Origin: Serratia quinivorans
Lineage (GTDB): Bacteria; Pseudomonadota; Gammaproteobacteria; Enterobacterales; Enterobacteriaceae
Assembly: GCA_900457075.1 (NCBI GenBank)
Contig: UGYN01000002.1
Location: forward strand, 62,001 to 126,000
DNA length: 64,000 nucleotides
Direction: 5' to 3'
Within the stretch, counting starts at the first letter, position 1. Every line of letters starts with the position of its first letter. The position numbers and the translations under genes were made by a program. Below the pieces are notes generated by a model that did no database searches, was not told where the DNA came from, and saw nothing but the letters and a program-made list of their open reading frames with translations. Of this stretch, positions 16,847-25,713 are shown one piece after another.

Positions 16847-17965
16847 ATGACCAACCAACTTGCACTGATCCAGAAAGACCTAGCGGAACAGCTGGCGCCG
16901 GCAAAGGCAATTTTGCCGAGCCACGTCAGCTTTGAAAAATTTACTAACGCCGCAGCAGTGGCGTTAGCAACCAATTCCGACTTGTACGATGCCGACCGTC
17001 AAAGCGTTATTAACGCCCTTTCGTCATGCGCGAAAGACGGCCTCATACCTGACGGGCGCGAAGCTGCACTCGTCGTTTACAAAACCTCACTCCCAAACGG
17101 TCAGCGGGTACGCCGTGCACAGTACATGCCAATGATCGATGGCGTAATGAAGCGCGTACGCCAATCTGGTGAGGTATCTATTATCGCAACCCGCGTATTG
17201 TACAAAAACGATAAATTCCGCGTGTGGATGGACGAGAACGGCGAACATATTTTCTATGAACCAAATATGCTCGACCGCGGCGAGATGATCGGTGCGTTCG
17301 CGTACGCAAAAATGCGCAGCGGTGAGCTGCAGTTTGAAGTGATGAATATCGAGGATATTGAGAAAGTCCGCGCCGCCAGCAAAAACAGCGACAAAGGCCC
17401 GTGGGTTAATTGGTATGAATCAATGTCCCGCAAATCCGTTATGCACCGCCTTGGCCGGCGGCTGCCGAATAACTCCGAGATCATGGAAATGCTCGAACGT
17501 GGGCAGGAGATGGTTTGGCAGAAAGAAAAAGACATCACACCGGACACTCGCGTAACTGCCGGCCAGTTAATCGAAGCTGCAGATCAGGCACCGGAACCAG
17601 TTCCAGGCGACACTGCACCAGAAACAATGGCTGCCGATATCCGCGGTAGTATCGACAAGATCACCACCCCGGCACAGGCGACAGACCTTCGCGCCTCAGT
17701 TGAAGAATTGAAGTCACAGCTGGGGATCACGCTGTACACCGAGCTGAAAAACAAAATCGTGAAGCACCACCACCGCCTGAACGCTATTTCAGCCCTGGGT
17801 ACGTCGATCGATGAGGCTGGCAGGAATGGTGGCACTACAAGCCAGGAACGCGCCGAATTAGGTGCCCTGCTGCACCGCTCTGAACGATTCCTTAACGCTG
17901 ATGAAGTACAGCGCTATCAGCAGGCGATCGATGACCTATCTCCGGCGCAGGAGGCGACATGCTGA
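16847..17965 (+). CDS. recT: RecT family ssDNA-annealing recombinase
   Basis: A 372-residue protein with the RecT signature: LP.HVSFEKFTNAAAVAL, SSCAKDGLIPDGREAALVVY, YMPMIDGVMKRVR.SGEV, GAFAYAKMRSGE and a C-terminal extension. RecT anneals complementary single strands made by RecE. ATG 16847 has an AAGGAG site. The gene is co-transcribed with recE, xis and int, as in the Rac prophage. The C-terminal third (TPAQATDLRASVEELKSQLG onward) is less conserved. Confidence 0.88.
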   Translation: MTNQLALIQKDLAEQLAPAKAILPSHVSFEKFTNAAAVALATNSDLYDADRQSVINALSSCAKDGLIPDGREAALVVYKTSLPNGQRVRRAQYMPMIDGVMKRVRQSGEVSIIATRVLYKNDKFRVWMDENGEHIFYEPNMLDRGEMIGAFAYAKMRSGELQFEVMNIEDIEKVRAASKNSDKGPWVNWYESMSRKSVMHRLGRRLPNNSEIMEMLERGQEMVWQKEKDITPDTRVTAGQLIEAADQAPEPVPGDTAPETMAADIRGSIDKITTPAQATDLRASVEELKSQLGITLYTELKNKIVKHHHRLNAISALGTSIDEAGRNGGTTSQERAELGALLHRSERFLNADEVQRYQQAIDDLSPAQEATC

Positions 17966-18144
17966 CGCTCATAGGTTTCGTCTTATTGGTTAGCCCGTGT
18001 GGCCACGACGCCTGCGACGCGCTGCCGGTATCGGAGAGGGTTTACCCGAGCTATGACCAATGTGAGCGGTTGAAAGAAGCAATCCAATTGCGCCGGCCGC
18101 ACGCCGTTCTGTACTGCGATGCAGCTTATCGACCAGAGAAATGA
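17959..18144 (+). CDS. Small exported Cys-rich prophage protein, 61 aa
   Basis: It overlaps the recT stop by seven bases. A hydrophobic N-terminus (MLTLIGFVLLVSPCG) looks like a short signal sequence. Four cysteines follow (C14, C19, C35, C53), suggesting disulfides outside the cytoplasm. Similar tiny proteins occur in lambdoid early operons; function unknown. Confidence 0.55.
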   Translation: MLTLIGFVLLVSPCGHDACDALPVSERVYPSYDQCERLKEAIQLRRPHAVLYCDAAYRPEK

Positions 18145-18214
18145 TTTTCGAAAATCAAAACACAACGCAGGCCACGAGTAAGATCGTGGCCGGTTGTGCG
18201 TAGGAGCATAACCA

Positions 18215-18490
18215 ATGAGTACAAAACTGACCTTAGAAGAATGGTGCAACACCATTTACCCTGGCAAAAAACCGTCTCTGCAAACACTACAGCGTTGGGC
18301 TAGGAACGGAAATTTTTACCCGGCAGCGGAAAAAGAAGGCCGGGAATATCGTCTGACACCAGGGACCATTTACATCAATCCCAAAGATTTAAATTTGGGT
18401 AGAAAAATAAAAGAAGCGCGCAGCATCGAACCAGCTCGGTCGGCGTTTATGGAGAAGGTAATTAATGACACGGCGAAAGGAAGGTTATGA
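18215..18490 (+). CDS. xis: Excisionase-like protein
   Basis: A 91-residue winged-helix protein: LTLEEWCNTIYPGKKPSLQT followed by LQRWARNGNFYPAAEKEGREY is typical of lambdoid Xis proteins. It directs integrase toward excision. Its end overlaps the start of int by 26 bases, the arrangement seen in lambda. ATG 18215 has the recurrent GGAGCATAACCA leader. Confidence 0.8.
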   Translation: MSTKLTLEEWCNTIYPGKKPSLQTLQRWARNGNFYPAAEKEGREYRLTPGTIYINPKDLNLGRKIKEARSIEPARSAFMEKVINDTAKGRL

Positions 18491-19547
18491 CATGAAATTA
18501 CCCAAAAACCTGACTTATCGCAGGAAAAGTAAATCCTTCTATTGGCGCAACCCTGTCACAAGAAAGGAAATATCACTGGGGCAGATTGCACGCCGAGATG
18601 CTATTGCACAGGCGATCGAAGCCAATCACTACATAGAACAGAACTACTCTCCCGTTCTGCTACTGGATAAAATCAAGGGCAGCCACGAGTACACGCTAAA
18701 TACCTGGCTCGACCGTTACGATGTGCTTTTCAAGCGGCGCCAGTTGGCCGAGAACACCTACAAGGTGCGCACTGGGCAATTCGCCATTATCCGCGAACGT
18801 CTGGGTAATATGGTTATGTCCAAGATCACCACACGCCACATTGCTGAATTCCTTGAATTTTGGATTGCACAGGACAAAAAAACGATGGCTGCAACTATGC
18901 GTTCCGTACTTTCTGACATATTTCGTGAAGCGATTGTGGAAGGCCATACCGAAAATAACCCTGTAGCCCCCACTCGCGCAGCAAAAGTTGTGGTGAAGCG
19001 CGAGCGGCTAGAATTGGCGCAGTACATTCCCATTCGTGAAACTGCGGCTACCATGCCGCAGTGGTTTAGTTTGGCGATGGATCTGGCACTGGTCACAGGA
19101 CAGCGGCGCGAGGATTTGACGCAGTTCCGATTTGATCATGTCGTGAATGGGCGCCTGCAGGTTGAACAAGGAAAGACGGGGGCAATGATCTCCTTGCCTC
19201 TCGACCTGGAGCTGAAATCCGTGGGCCTCAGGTTAGGGACAGTGATAGACCGCTGCCGGCTGGCCAGCACTACCGAATTTATGCTCAGTGCCGGCATCCG
19301 TAAAAATAGCCTAGACGGCTCTTTGCACCCTGATGGGTTGACGAAAAAGTTTGTTGCTACGCGAAAAGCCTCTGGACTTGAGTTTGAAGAGAATCCACCG
19401 ACATTCCACGAGATCAGGAGCCTGGCCGGACGGTTGTATGAGAAGGAAAAAGGGAAGGAATTTGCGCAGAAATTACTGGGGCATAAATCCGAAAAAATGA
19501 CGGGTAAATATCTCGATATGCGGGGGAAAGAATACGTAATGCTGTAA
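18465..19547 (+). CDS. int: Lambda-type tyrosine integrase
   Basis: A 360-residue integrase. The N-terminus (MTRRKEGYDMKLPKNLTYRR) aligns with the arm-binding domain of lambda Int, supporting the start at 18465. The catalytic domain shows R (TGQRREDL), K in the QGKTGA hairpin, H..R (HEIRSLAGRLYEK), H (LLGHKSEKM) and the nucleophile Y (KYLDMRGKEY). It ends at the prophage right edge against sdsR, so that locus should be its target. Confidence 0.93.
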   Translation: MTRRKEGYDMKLPKNLTYRRKSKSFYWRNPVTRKEISLGQIARRDAIAQAIEANHYIEQNYSPVLLLDKIKGSHEYTLNTWLDRYDVLFKRRQLAENTYKVRTGQFAIIRERLGNMVMSKITTRHIAEFLEFWIAQDKKTMAATMRSVLSDIFREAIVEGHTENNPVAPTRAAKVVVKRERLELAQYIPIRETAATMPQWFSLAMDLALVTGQRREDLTQFRFDHVVNGRLQVEQGKTGAMISLPLDLELKSVGLRLGTVIDRCRLASTTEFMLSAGIRKNSLDGSLHPDGLTKKFVATRKASGLEFEENPPTFHEIRSLAGRLYEKEKGKEFAQKLLGHKSEKMTGKYLDMRGKEYVML

Positions 19548-19641
19548 AAGACCGAATATCAAAATTCGAGTAAAATTCGAGTAATTTCGATTTTTCAGAA
19601 TTTTTTGCTTGTAAAACAATAACTTAAAAAAAGACCGAATA
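19546..19641. other. Prophage right attachment region
   Basis: AAAAGACCGAATA occurs at 19546-19558, overlapping the int stop, and again at 19629-19641 in the 3' arm of the sdsR terminator. Between them is a perfect 11-base tandem repeat AAAATTCGAGT at 19561-19571 and 19572-19582, which could be integrase arm sites. The 19629 copy is the natural candidate for the att core; the left copy could not be located securely. Confidence 0.55.
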
Positions 19642-19731
19642 CGATTCCTATATTCGGTCTAGGGAAATGGCTCTTGGGAGAGAGCCGTGCGCTAAAAGTT
19701 GGCATTTTGTGCAAGGCTTGTTCAGCCGTGC
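19626..19731 (-). ncRNA. sdsR: SdsR (RyeB) small RNA
   Basis: Read leftward, the sequence contains the highly conserved SdsR core: TGCCAACTTTTAGCGCACGG, then CTCTCTCCCAAGAGCCATTT, then a GACCGAATA...TATTCGGTC terminator hairpin and a T-run. The 5' end near 19731 (GCACGGC) matches the E. coli start region. CTACTCTTAA upstream fits a sigma-S-type -10. SdsR is an Hfq-binding stationary-phase RNA that represses outer membrane proteins and mutS, among other targets. Its position beside yebY matches E. coli. The prophage int abuts its 3' end; the terminator is intact. Confidence 0.92.
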
Positions 19732-19862
19732 ACTTTAAGAGTAGCTTACCGCGCTATTTTTGCCAGCCAGCCACACGGCAAGTGATAGTTTCGAAATGAA
19801 ATTAATTCAGCGCAATTTCCATCACCGGTTAACCCCAAACTAAGTCATTGTGTGATAAGCGA

Positions 19863-20204
19863 TTAGTTCGCGCAGAGCTTCTCGGCGCGTTCGCGGTACG
19901 GCTCAACACTCATCTTATGGCCCGGATTGGCGACATCATCGAGCAGGATCACCTCCAGCGGCTGGGCGCGCTGCTGCCCTGCTTTCACCTGCGCCTCTGC
20001 GGCTTCGTTGAGCGGGTACTGCATCAGCGTGCTGTTGTTGAGCACGAACAGTGCACCGCCGCTGCGGCATTGCAGCGTCACTTCTTCTTTGGTAAACGCC
20101 CACTGTTTGCCGTATTCCAGCTTGGTGATGTTCACCAGTTGATCTGCCGCCAGCGCACCGGTCGCGGTTGCCAGCAGCGTTATGCCAAGTAATGCCGATT
20201 TCAT
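19863..20204 (-). CDS. yebY: YebY family (DUF2511) periplasmic protein
   Basis: A 113-residue protein with a signal peptide ending at ALAA. YGKQWAFTKEEVTLQCRSGG, ALFVLN.STL.QYPLN and NPGHKMS..P..ERAEKLC match YebY. Two cysteines (C47, C111) may form a disulfide. It ends the yobA-yebZ-yebY operon, linked to copper handling in Enterobacterales. Confidence 0.9.
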   Translation of the reverse strand: MKSALLGITLLATATGALAADQLVNITKLEYGKQWAFTKEEVTLQCRSGGALFVLNNSTLMQYPLNEAAEAQVKAGQQRAQPLEVILLDDVANPGHKMSVEPYRERAEKLCAN

Positions 20205-20273
20205 GTTGTGGCCTTAAGGTTGCTATTTGATTCAATTTTCCCGCAGTTTGGGGGCATCCGGCAAGCCGCAATG

Positions 20274-21155
20274 TTACACCGGCGCATAAGTTGCAAATAA
20301 ACTGACCAGCAGCAGCACGCCCGCGCCCAACCCCACTTCAATCCAGCAGGCCAGCACCAGCCCGCGCTGTGCCAACTGCGGCATGCTGCTCATCGCCGGG
20401 ACGATGGCGTAACGGTTGGCCAACGCCACCATCACCATCAGCGCCACCAGTGCGGTTTTGAACAGCAGCAGGCGCTGGTAAGGTGAATCGACATCCAGCG
20501 GCCAACGGCCGAGAATAATCAAACTGTTGATCACACCGGTCAACACCACCAGCGCTACCGCCAGGTGGCCCCAACGCGAGAAGCGTATCAGCGTGGTGAC
20601 CGCATCGCTGCGGCTTTGCGGTTGAGCCAGATAACGCAGGCAAACCAGCAACGGCAGCAGGCTGCCAAACCAGTAACCGGCGGCCAACAAATGCAGTGCG
20701 TGGTTAAAACGATGCGCTACGCCGAGCCCTCCATCATGCATTGCTGCATGGCCGATGAATGCCATGCTGACCAGCAACAGTGTGGAAAGCAATGCCAAAA
20801 GCTGCGTGCGGCGCGGTTCTGCCAGCCACAGGCTCAGCAACGCCAATAATGAAATGCCCAGGTGCCAGCGCCAGACCTCACCGAAGGTGGTGCCCAGTAC
20901 CGCCCACCACACGTCCAGCCGCCAGGTATCGGCCCAGCCGTCGCCCATCTGCCCGGCCTGAATAGCCAGCAGCGCCACGGCAGAAAGCCCGGCAAGCCAG
21001 GTGCAAGAGACCAACAAAGGACGCACATCACGGGTGAGATACGGGGAAAGGCGCTGCGGCGACAATAAGGCGGTGAACAGGCTGGTGCCAAACATCAGCA
21101 TCACCGCCGCAAAGTGCACAAAGCGACACAGGACAAACAGGGTCGCCAGACTCAT
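20274..21155 (-). CDS. yebZ: CopD-family copper import/resistance membrane protein
   Basis: A 293-residue protein with about eight membrane helices, starting MSLATLFVLCRFVHFAAVML. Helix residues typical of CopD/PcoD are visible: RF.HF near the start, then GHAA.H.GG, ALHLLAAGYWFGSLLPLL and FSRWGHLAVALVVLTGV. It works with the periplasmic CopC-like YobA. The gene follows yobA by three bases, so the two are coupled. Confidence 0.88.
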   Translation of the reverse strand: MSLATLFVLCRFVHFAAVMLMFGTSLFTALLSPQRLSPYLTRDVRPLLVSCTWLAGLSAVALLAIQAGQMGDGWADTWRLDVWWAVLGTTFGEVWRWHLGISLLALLSLWLAEPRRTQLLALLSTLLLVSMAFIGHAAMHDGGLGVAHRFNHALHLLAAGYWFGSLLPLLVCLRYLAQPQSRSDAVTTLIRFSRWGHLAVALVVLTGVINSLIILGRWPLDVDSPYQRLLLFKTALVALMVMVALANRYAIVPAMSSMPQLAQRGLVLACWIEVGLGAGVLLLVSLFATYAPV

Positions 21156-21158
21156 GGT

Positions 21159-21542
21159 TTAGTTTACGGTGAAGCTGTACTGGCCTTTGGTTTTATGACC
21201 GTCGACCGAAACCACATGCCAGCTGACGTTATATTTTCCTGCTGCCAGGTCGCCCTCAATAGGCAGATTAACTTGGGTGTTGTTGTTCGCATCAAGCTGC
21301 AACTTGCCGGTTTTCACTTCGGCGTTGTCTGGCCCGGTGATTTTAATGCCGCTAAAGTTAGGCTCGATGCCTTCGGAGAAGTTAAGCGTCAGCACTTTTG
21401 GGGCCGGGCTAACGCTGGCATCTGCCGCCGGCGTCTCAACTTTCAAATGAGCATGCGCCAGTGCCTGCTGTGAGGACAGCCCGACAAACAGTACGAAAAT
21501 AGTGGAAAGCAGGCGATAAGAAGAACGAATTTTACCAATCAC
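21159..21542 (-). CDS. yobA: CopC-like periplasmic copper-binding protein
   Basis: A 127-residue protein with a signal peptide cleaved at QALA-HAHL. The mature N-terminus begins with the copper-ligand histidine. The CopC fold follows (SPAPKVLTLNFSEGIEPNFS, ending YNVSWHVVSVDGHKTKGQYS), with conserved His and Asp residues for copper. It is the first gene of the yobA-yebZ-yebY operon. An AT-rich dyad-like stretch upstream (AATGA...TCATT near 21720) may be regulatory. Confidence 0.9.
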   Translation of the reverse strand: MIGKIRSSYRLLSTIFVLFVGLSSQQALAHAHLKVETPAADASVSPAPKVLTLNFSEGIEPNFSGIKITGPDNAEVKTGKLQLDANNNTQVNLPIEGDLAAGKYNVSWHVVSVDGHKTKGQYSFTVN

Positions 21543-21813
21543 AGTGATATCCCTTAAAGCAATAATCGAGGGTGATAAGGATTAAGGCCAACCGCCAGGG
21601 CGATGTATCAGCAGCCCAACCCACCGCAGATGATTGCGCCACGGGTAAACAGAAGAAGGGATTAACCAGTAACCCACTGTTTTAACTCTCTACCATCCCT
21701 GTAGCGTATCGGGTCAAATGATAACGAGTGTCATTATGCAAGTCGAGCAGAACGCTGGCATTTTGCGATCTGGTAGCACATATCGCTGCATAACCGCGTT
21801 AAACTCAGGGCAT

Positions 21814-21854
21814 AAAAAAACCGCGCACCAGGCAAGGCCGGTACGCGGTTTTTT
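21814..21854. terminator. Terminator after ftnA
   Basis: AACCGCG and CGCGGTT arms with an A-run on one side and TTTTTT on the other. It ends ftnA on the minus strand (T-run at 21814-21820) and could also act on the plus strand. Confidence 0.75.
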
Positions 21855-21865
21855 AACAAAGGTAA

Positions 21866-22384
21866 TTAGACCTGGCCGTTAGCACTTTCGCCGGCCGCAC
21901 CCATTTTCTTCAGATCTTTATCAATGAAGAACAGGGCATTACCGCTGTTACCCACCAGCGCCAGTTTATCCAGCACGGATTTGAACAGCTTCTCTTCTTC
22001 GTGCTGCTCGGCAACGTACCACTGCAGGAAGTTGAAGGTCGAGTAATCGTGGGCAGTCATGGCAGCATGAGCCAGTTCGTTGATCTGACGGGTAATCAGT
22101 TGCTCATGTTCGTAAGTCTGCTGGAACACATCCGCCAGGGAGGCAAACTCTACCGGCGGTGCAGCGATGCTGCCCAGCAGCGGCAGGGAACCGGTATCGC
22201 TCAGGTATTCGAACAGGCGTTGCATGTGCTGCATCTCTTCCTGAGAATGCTCTTTAAGGAATGAGGCGGCCCCTTCAAAGCCTTTATCGCTACACCATGC
22301 GCTCATTTGCAGGTACAGATTGGCAGAGTAAAACTCCAGGTTCAGTTGCTCATTCAGCTTCTTGGTCATTTCAGGCGTCAGCAT
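21866..22384 (-). CDS. ftnA: Ferritin FtnA
   Basis: A 172-residue ferritin. Diiron-site residues are visible in [11 protein letters not shown] (E17 region), [10 protein letters not shown] and [10 protein letters not shown]. The start is taken at 22384, where AAGGA lies seven bases upstream; an ATG six bases earlier is too close to the ribosome site. FtnA oxidises and stores iron in a 24-mer shell in the cytoplasm. The gene is monocistronic. Confidence 0.95.
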   Translation of the reverse strand: MLTPEMTKKLNEQLNLEFYSANLYLQMSAWCSDKGFEGAASFLKEHSQEEMQHMQRLFEYLSDTGSLPLLGSIAAPPVEFASLADVFQQTYEHEQLITRQINELAHAAMTAHDYSTFNFLQWYVAEQHEEEKLFKSVLDKLALVGNSGNALFFIDKDLKKMGAAGESANGQV

Positions 22385-22390
22385 AATCAT

Positions 22391-22759
22391 TCCTTTATTT
22401 TGCAGGTTTCAACTTAATTTTTCCGCATTATGCCTTGATGAAAACAAAATAAAAACACCTGATTTACATCATTGATGATTTAATTTTTAAAACATTAACT
22501 ATCAATGAGTTATTAAAAAAACCAATTATTCATTTAAATAATTATGATAACTATTTACATCTATATATTTAATCAAAAAGCGAATCATTCTTATTTATGA
22601 TAATAAATAGATTGCATTGCCGTCAGTGTAATAAATAACCCTTCATACCACCTGTCATTCTTTGTCCTTAACTCCCCTTCTGCGCTTCAGGCTTGCCAAG
22701 CGCCGCCGGGTGCATTACCTTCTGCGCTGATCCAATGCGGTAACTGTAAGGAGAATACG
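22391..22759. other. AT-rich intergenic region between ftnA and holE
   Basis: About 370 bases, mostly AT-rich, holding the divergent promoters of ftnA and holE. No clear Fur or FNR consensus was identified. Confidence 0.5.
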
Positions 22760-22990
22760 GTGGGTTACAATCTGGCAGAGCTTTCCAAAGAAGAGATGGA
22801 CAAAGTGAACGTTGATCTCGCGGCTTCCGGCGTGGCATTCAAAGAACGCTACAATATGCCGGTGATCCCGGAAATGGTTGAGCGTGAACAGCCGGCGCAC
22901 CTGCGTGATTATTTCCGCGAACGCGTAGCGCATTACCGCGTCGAATCACACAAGTTTTCACGCCTGCCGTACGAGCCGAAGTCCAAATAG
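22760..22990 (+). CDS. holE: DNA polymerase III theta subunit
   Basis: A 76-residue protein matching E. coli Hol[41 protein letters not shown] and a [10 protein letters not shown] end. It starts at GTG 22760 with an AAGGAG site. Theta binds the epsilon proofreading exonuclease of Pol III and stabilises it. Position between yobA/ftnA and exoX is as in E. coli, apart from the inserted ftnA and pip genes. Confidence 0.93.
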   Translation: MGYNLAELSKEEMDKVNVDLAASGVAFKERYNMPVIPEMVEREQPAHLRDYFRERVAHYRVESHKFSRLPYEPKSK

Positions 22991-22994
22991 TAAA

Positions 22995-23017
22995 AAGCCC
23001 GCCGAGATGGCGGGCTT
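22995..23017. terminator. Bidirectional terminator, holE/pip
   Basis: GCCCGCC and GGCGGGC arms with a GAGAT loop between convergent holE and pip; an A-run lies on the left side. Confidence 0.75.
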
Positions 23018-23021
23018 CATG

Positions 23022-24005
<984 letters not shown>

Positions 24006-24147
24006 TCATAAAAGCCGAAGCCACTCATTTGGTCAACGGTAAAACCTGAAAACTCCTACCCTCCCCAACAAGTTAGGGTGCGTTTGCTTAAAATGAATAC
24101 GAACTGACGGCAAAATACTGGCTGGCCACGCGTAGCCAGCCGCGAAC

Positions 24148-24573
24148 TTAGCCCCGTTTACGCAGATGTGGCTCACGCATTTCCTGAGCGGTTTTGGCTT
24201 CAATGCTTAGCTCCGCCGTCGGCCGCAGCAACAGGCGCGCAAGCCCGATAGGCTCGCCGCTTTCACGGCAATAGCCGTATTCGCCGTTATGTAATCGCGT
24301 CAGCGCCGCGCTGATTTTCGGCAGCAGGCGGCTTTCACGATCCAACTGGCGGAAAAGCAATCGCAAGTCTTCCTCGCGGGCGGCTTTGTCCGCTTCGTCG
24401 CCGGACACCTCGCCGCCGTCGATATCTCTCTTCAGCGCTTCAATGTGCTGCAACAGTTTTTGTTGCTCGTCCTGCAAGCGCTGGCGGAAAAACGCCCGCT
24501 GCGCCGGGTTCATGTAATCAGACTCCGGCATGGCCAGGAGCTGCTGTTGGTTTAGTAAGGTCACAACGTTCAT
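24148..24573 (-). CDS. DksA/TraR-family protein lacking the zinc cysteines
   Basis: A 141-residue protein with the DksA layout: coiled-coil arms around the tip motif D-x-x-D-x-A (DEADKAA, about residues 59-65), then the globular region ending in GLARLLLRPTAELSIEAKTA. The canonical four-cysteine zinc finger is reduced to one cysteine (C102 in GYCRESGEPI); the others are Gly, Ser and Glu-region residues. This resembles the zinc-independent DksA2 paralogue described in Pseudomonas. It should bind RNA polymerase in the secondary channel. The housekeeping dksA is presumably elsewhere. Confidence 0.8.
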   Translation of the reverse strand: MNVVTLLNQQQLLAMPESDYMNPAQRAFFRQRLQDEQQKLLQHIEALKRDIDGGEVSGDEADKAAREEDLRLLFRQLDRESRLLPKISAALTRLHNGEYGYCRESGEPIGLARLLLRPTAELSIEAKTAQEMREPHLRKRG

Positions 24574-24767
24574 AGCGCTCTCCGGTTATCATTTAATTGT
24601 TACATTATAACATATCATAATAATTAAACAGCCATGCATAAGAAAACAAAATTGCACCTATAAACAATCGATTAACAAAACCACTCGCTTTCCTGCTTGC
24701 ATCCGACAGGCGTAAGGGGGTTAATGGCTGAGCAACCCACCCAACCATAGGTAACTGAGAGGCCATC

Positions 24768-24878
24768 ATGAGTAAGGGAATGGATAGCAAAAAAAATGCG
24801 AAGAAGAAGCCGTTGAAAACCCCTGCAGAAAAACGTGCAGGCAAGCGCGCTAAGAAAGGCCAAACGACCGGCGAGTAA
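24768..24878 (+). CDS. Small lysine-rich protein, 36 aa
   Basis: ATG 24768 follows GAGAGG and a 36-residue frame ends at 24878, directly before a strong terminator. The product is very basic (DSKKNAKKKPLKTPAEKRAG). Ribosome site, compact length and own terminator support a real small gene. Nucleic acid binding is possible from its charge; no family named. Confidence 0.7.
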   Translation: MSKGMDSKKNAKKKPLKTPAEKRAGKRAKKGQTTGE

Positions 24879-24898
24879 GCGAACTTCTAACCGTAATT

Positions 24899-24921
24899 AA
24901 ACCCGCCAAGGCGGGTTTTTT
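24899..24921 (+). terminator. Terminator after the 36-aa gene
   Basis: ACCCGCC and GGCGGGT arms with a two-base loop and six T. Confidence 0.85.
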
Positions 24922-25010
24922 GTTGCCTGAAATAACGCTCCACCTTTCAGCGGTTGGCAGGAGCAAGGCTGCCGGTTAAGCTAAACCTGTGCAGCCACTC
25001 TGAGGAAATC

Positions 25011-25679
25011 ATGAATTTACGCGTAATAGACACTGAAACCTGCGGGCTGGAAGGCGGCGTGGTAGAGGTGGCCTCTGTTGATCTGATCGACGGACAGATC
25101 GCCAACCCAATGAGCGATTTAATCAGCCCCGACCGCCCTATTGGCATTGAGGCCATGGCCATTCACCATATCACCGAGCAGATGGTCGAAGGGAAACCGC
25201 GCATCGCGGTAGCGATTGGTCGCTATCAGGGCAGTCCCTACTATGTCGCGCACAATGCGGCATTCGATCGCGGCGTGTTACCAGAAATGCACGGCGCCTG
25301 GATCTGTACCATGAAACTGGCGCGCAACCTGTACCCGGACATCAAATACGGCAACCAATATCTGCGCTATGCGCTGAATCTCGATGTTCAATTGCCGCAG
25401 GACACCACGCTTTACCCACATCGGGCGTTATACGACTGCTACGTCACCGCCGCGCTATTGCAACGCATCATCAAGGATTCAGGTTGGACGCCAGAACAGA
25501 TGGCGCAAATTACTGACCAGCCAGTACTGCTGAAGAAGTTTAAGTTCGGTAAGTATCGTGGACAGGAAATTGATCGCGTCGCGCAGGAAGATCCCGGCTA
25601 TTTGCGCTGGATGCTGAAATCTATCGAAGACCTCAGTCCGGACATGAAGCACACGCTGAGATACTATCTGATTGGTTGA
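25011..25679 (+). CDS. exoX: Exodeoxyribonuclease X
   Basis: A 222-residue DEDD-family 3'-5' exonuclease. Motifs: IDTETCGLEGG (D and E), AHNAAFDRGVLP, and HRALYDCYVTA with the DEDDh histidine. ATG 25011 has a GAGGAA site; an earlier in-frame start would add 19 unrelated residues. ExoX acts in mismatch repair and recombination. The order exoX-ptrB-yebE is as in E. coli. Confidence 0.94.
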   Translation: MNLRVIDTETCGLEGGVVEVASVDLIDGQIANPMSDLISPDRPIGIEAMAIHHITEQMVEGKPRIAVAIGRYQGSPYYVAHNAAFDRGVLPEMHGAWICTMKLARNLYPDIKYGNQYLRYALNLDVQLPQDTTLYPHRALYDCYVTAALLQRIIKDSGWTPEQMAQITDQPVLLKKFKFGKYRGQEIDRVAQEDPGYLRWMLKSIEDLSPDMKHTLRYYLIG

Positions 25680-25706
25680 AAAAAGCGGGCAGCGCCAGCC
25701 GCCCGC
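25679..25706 (-). terminator. Terminator after ptrB
   Basis: GCGGGC and GCCCGC arms between convergent exoX and ptrB, with six T on the minus-strand side. Confidence 0.7.
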
Positions 25707-25713
25707 CTTAAGG

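Noticed and set aside
16206..16910. Minus-strand open frame opposite recE/recT
   Set aside because: It lies opposite the conserved RecE nuclease domain and shows no domain of its own.
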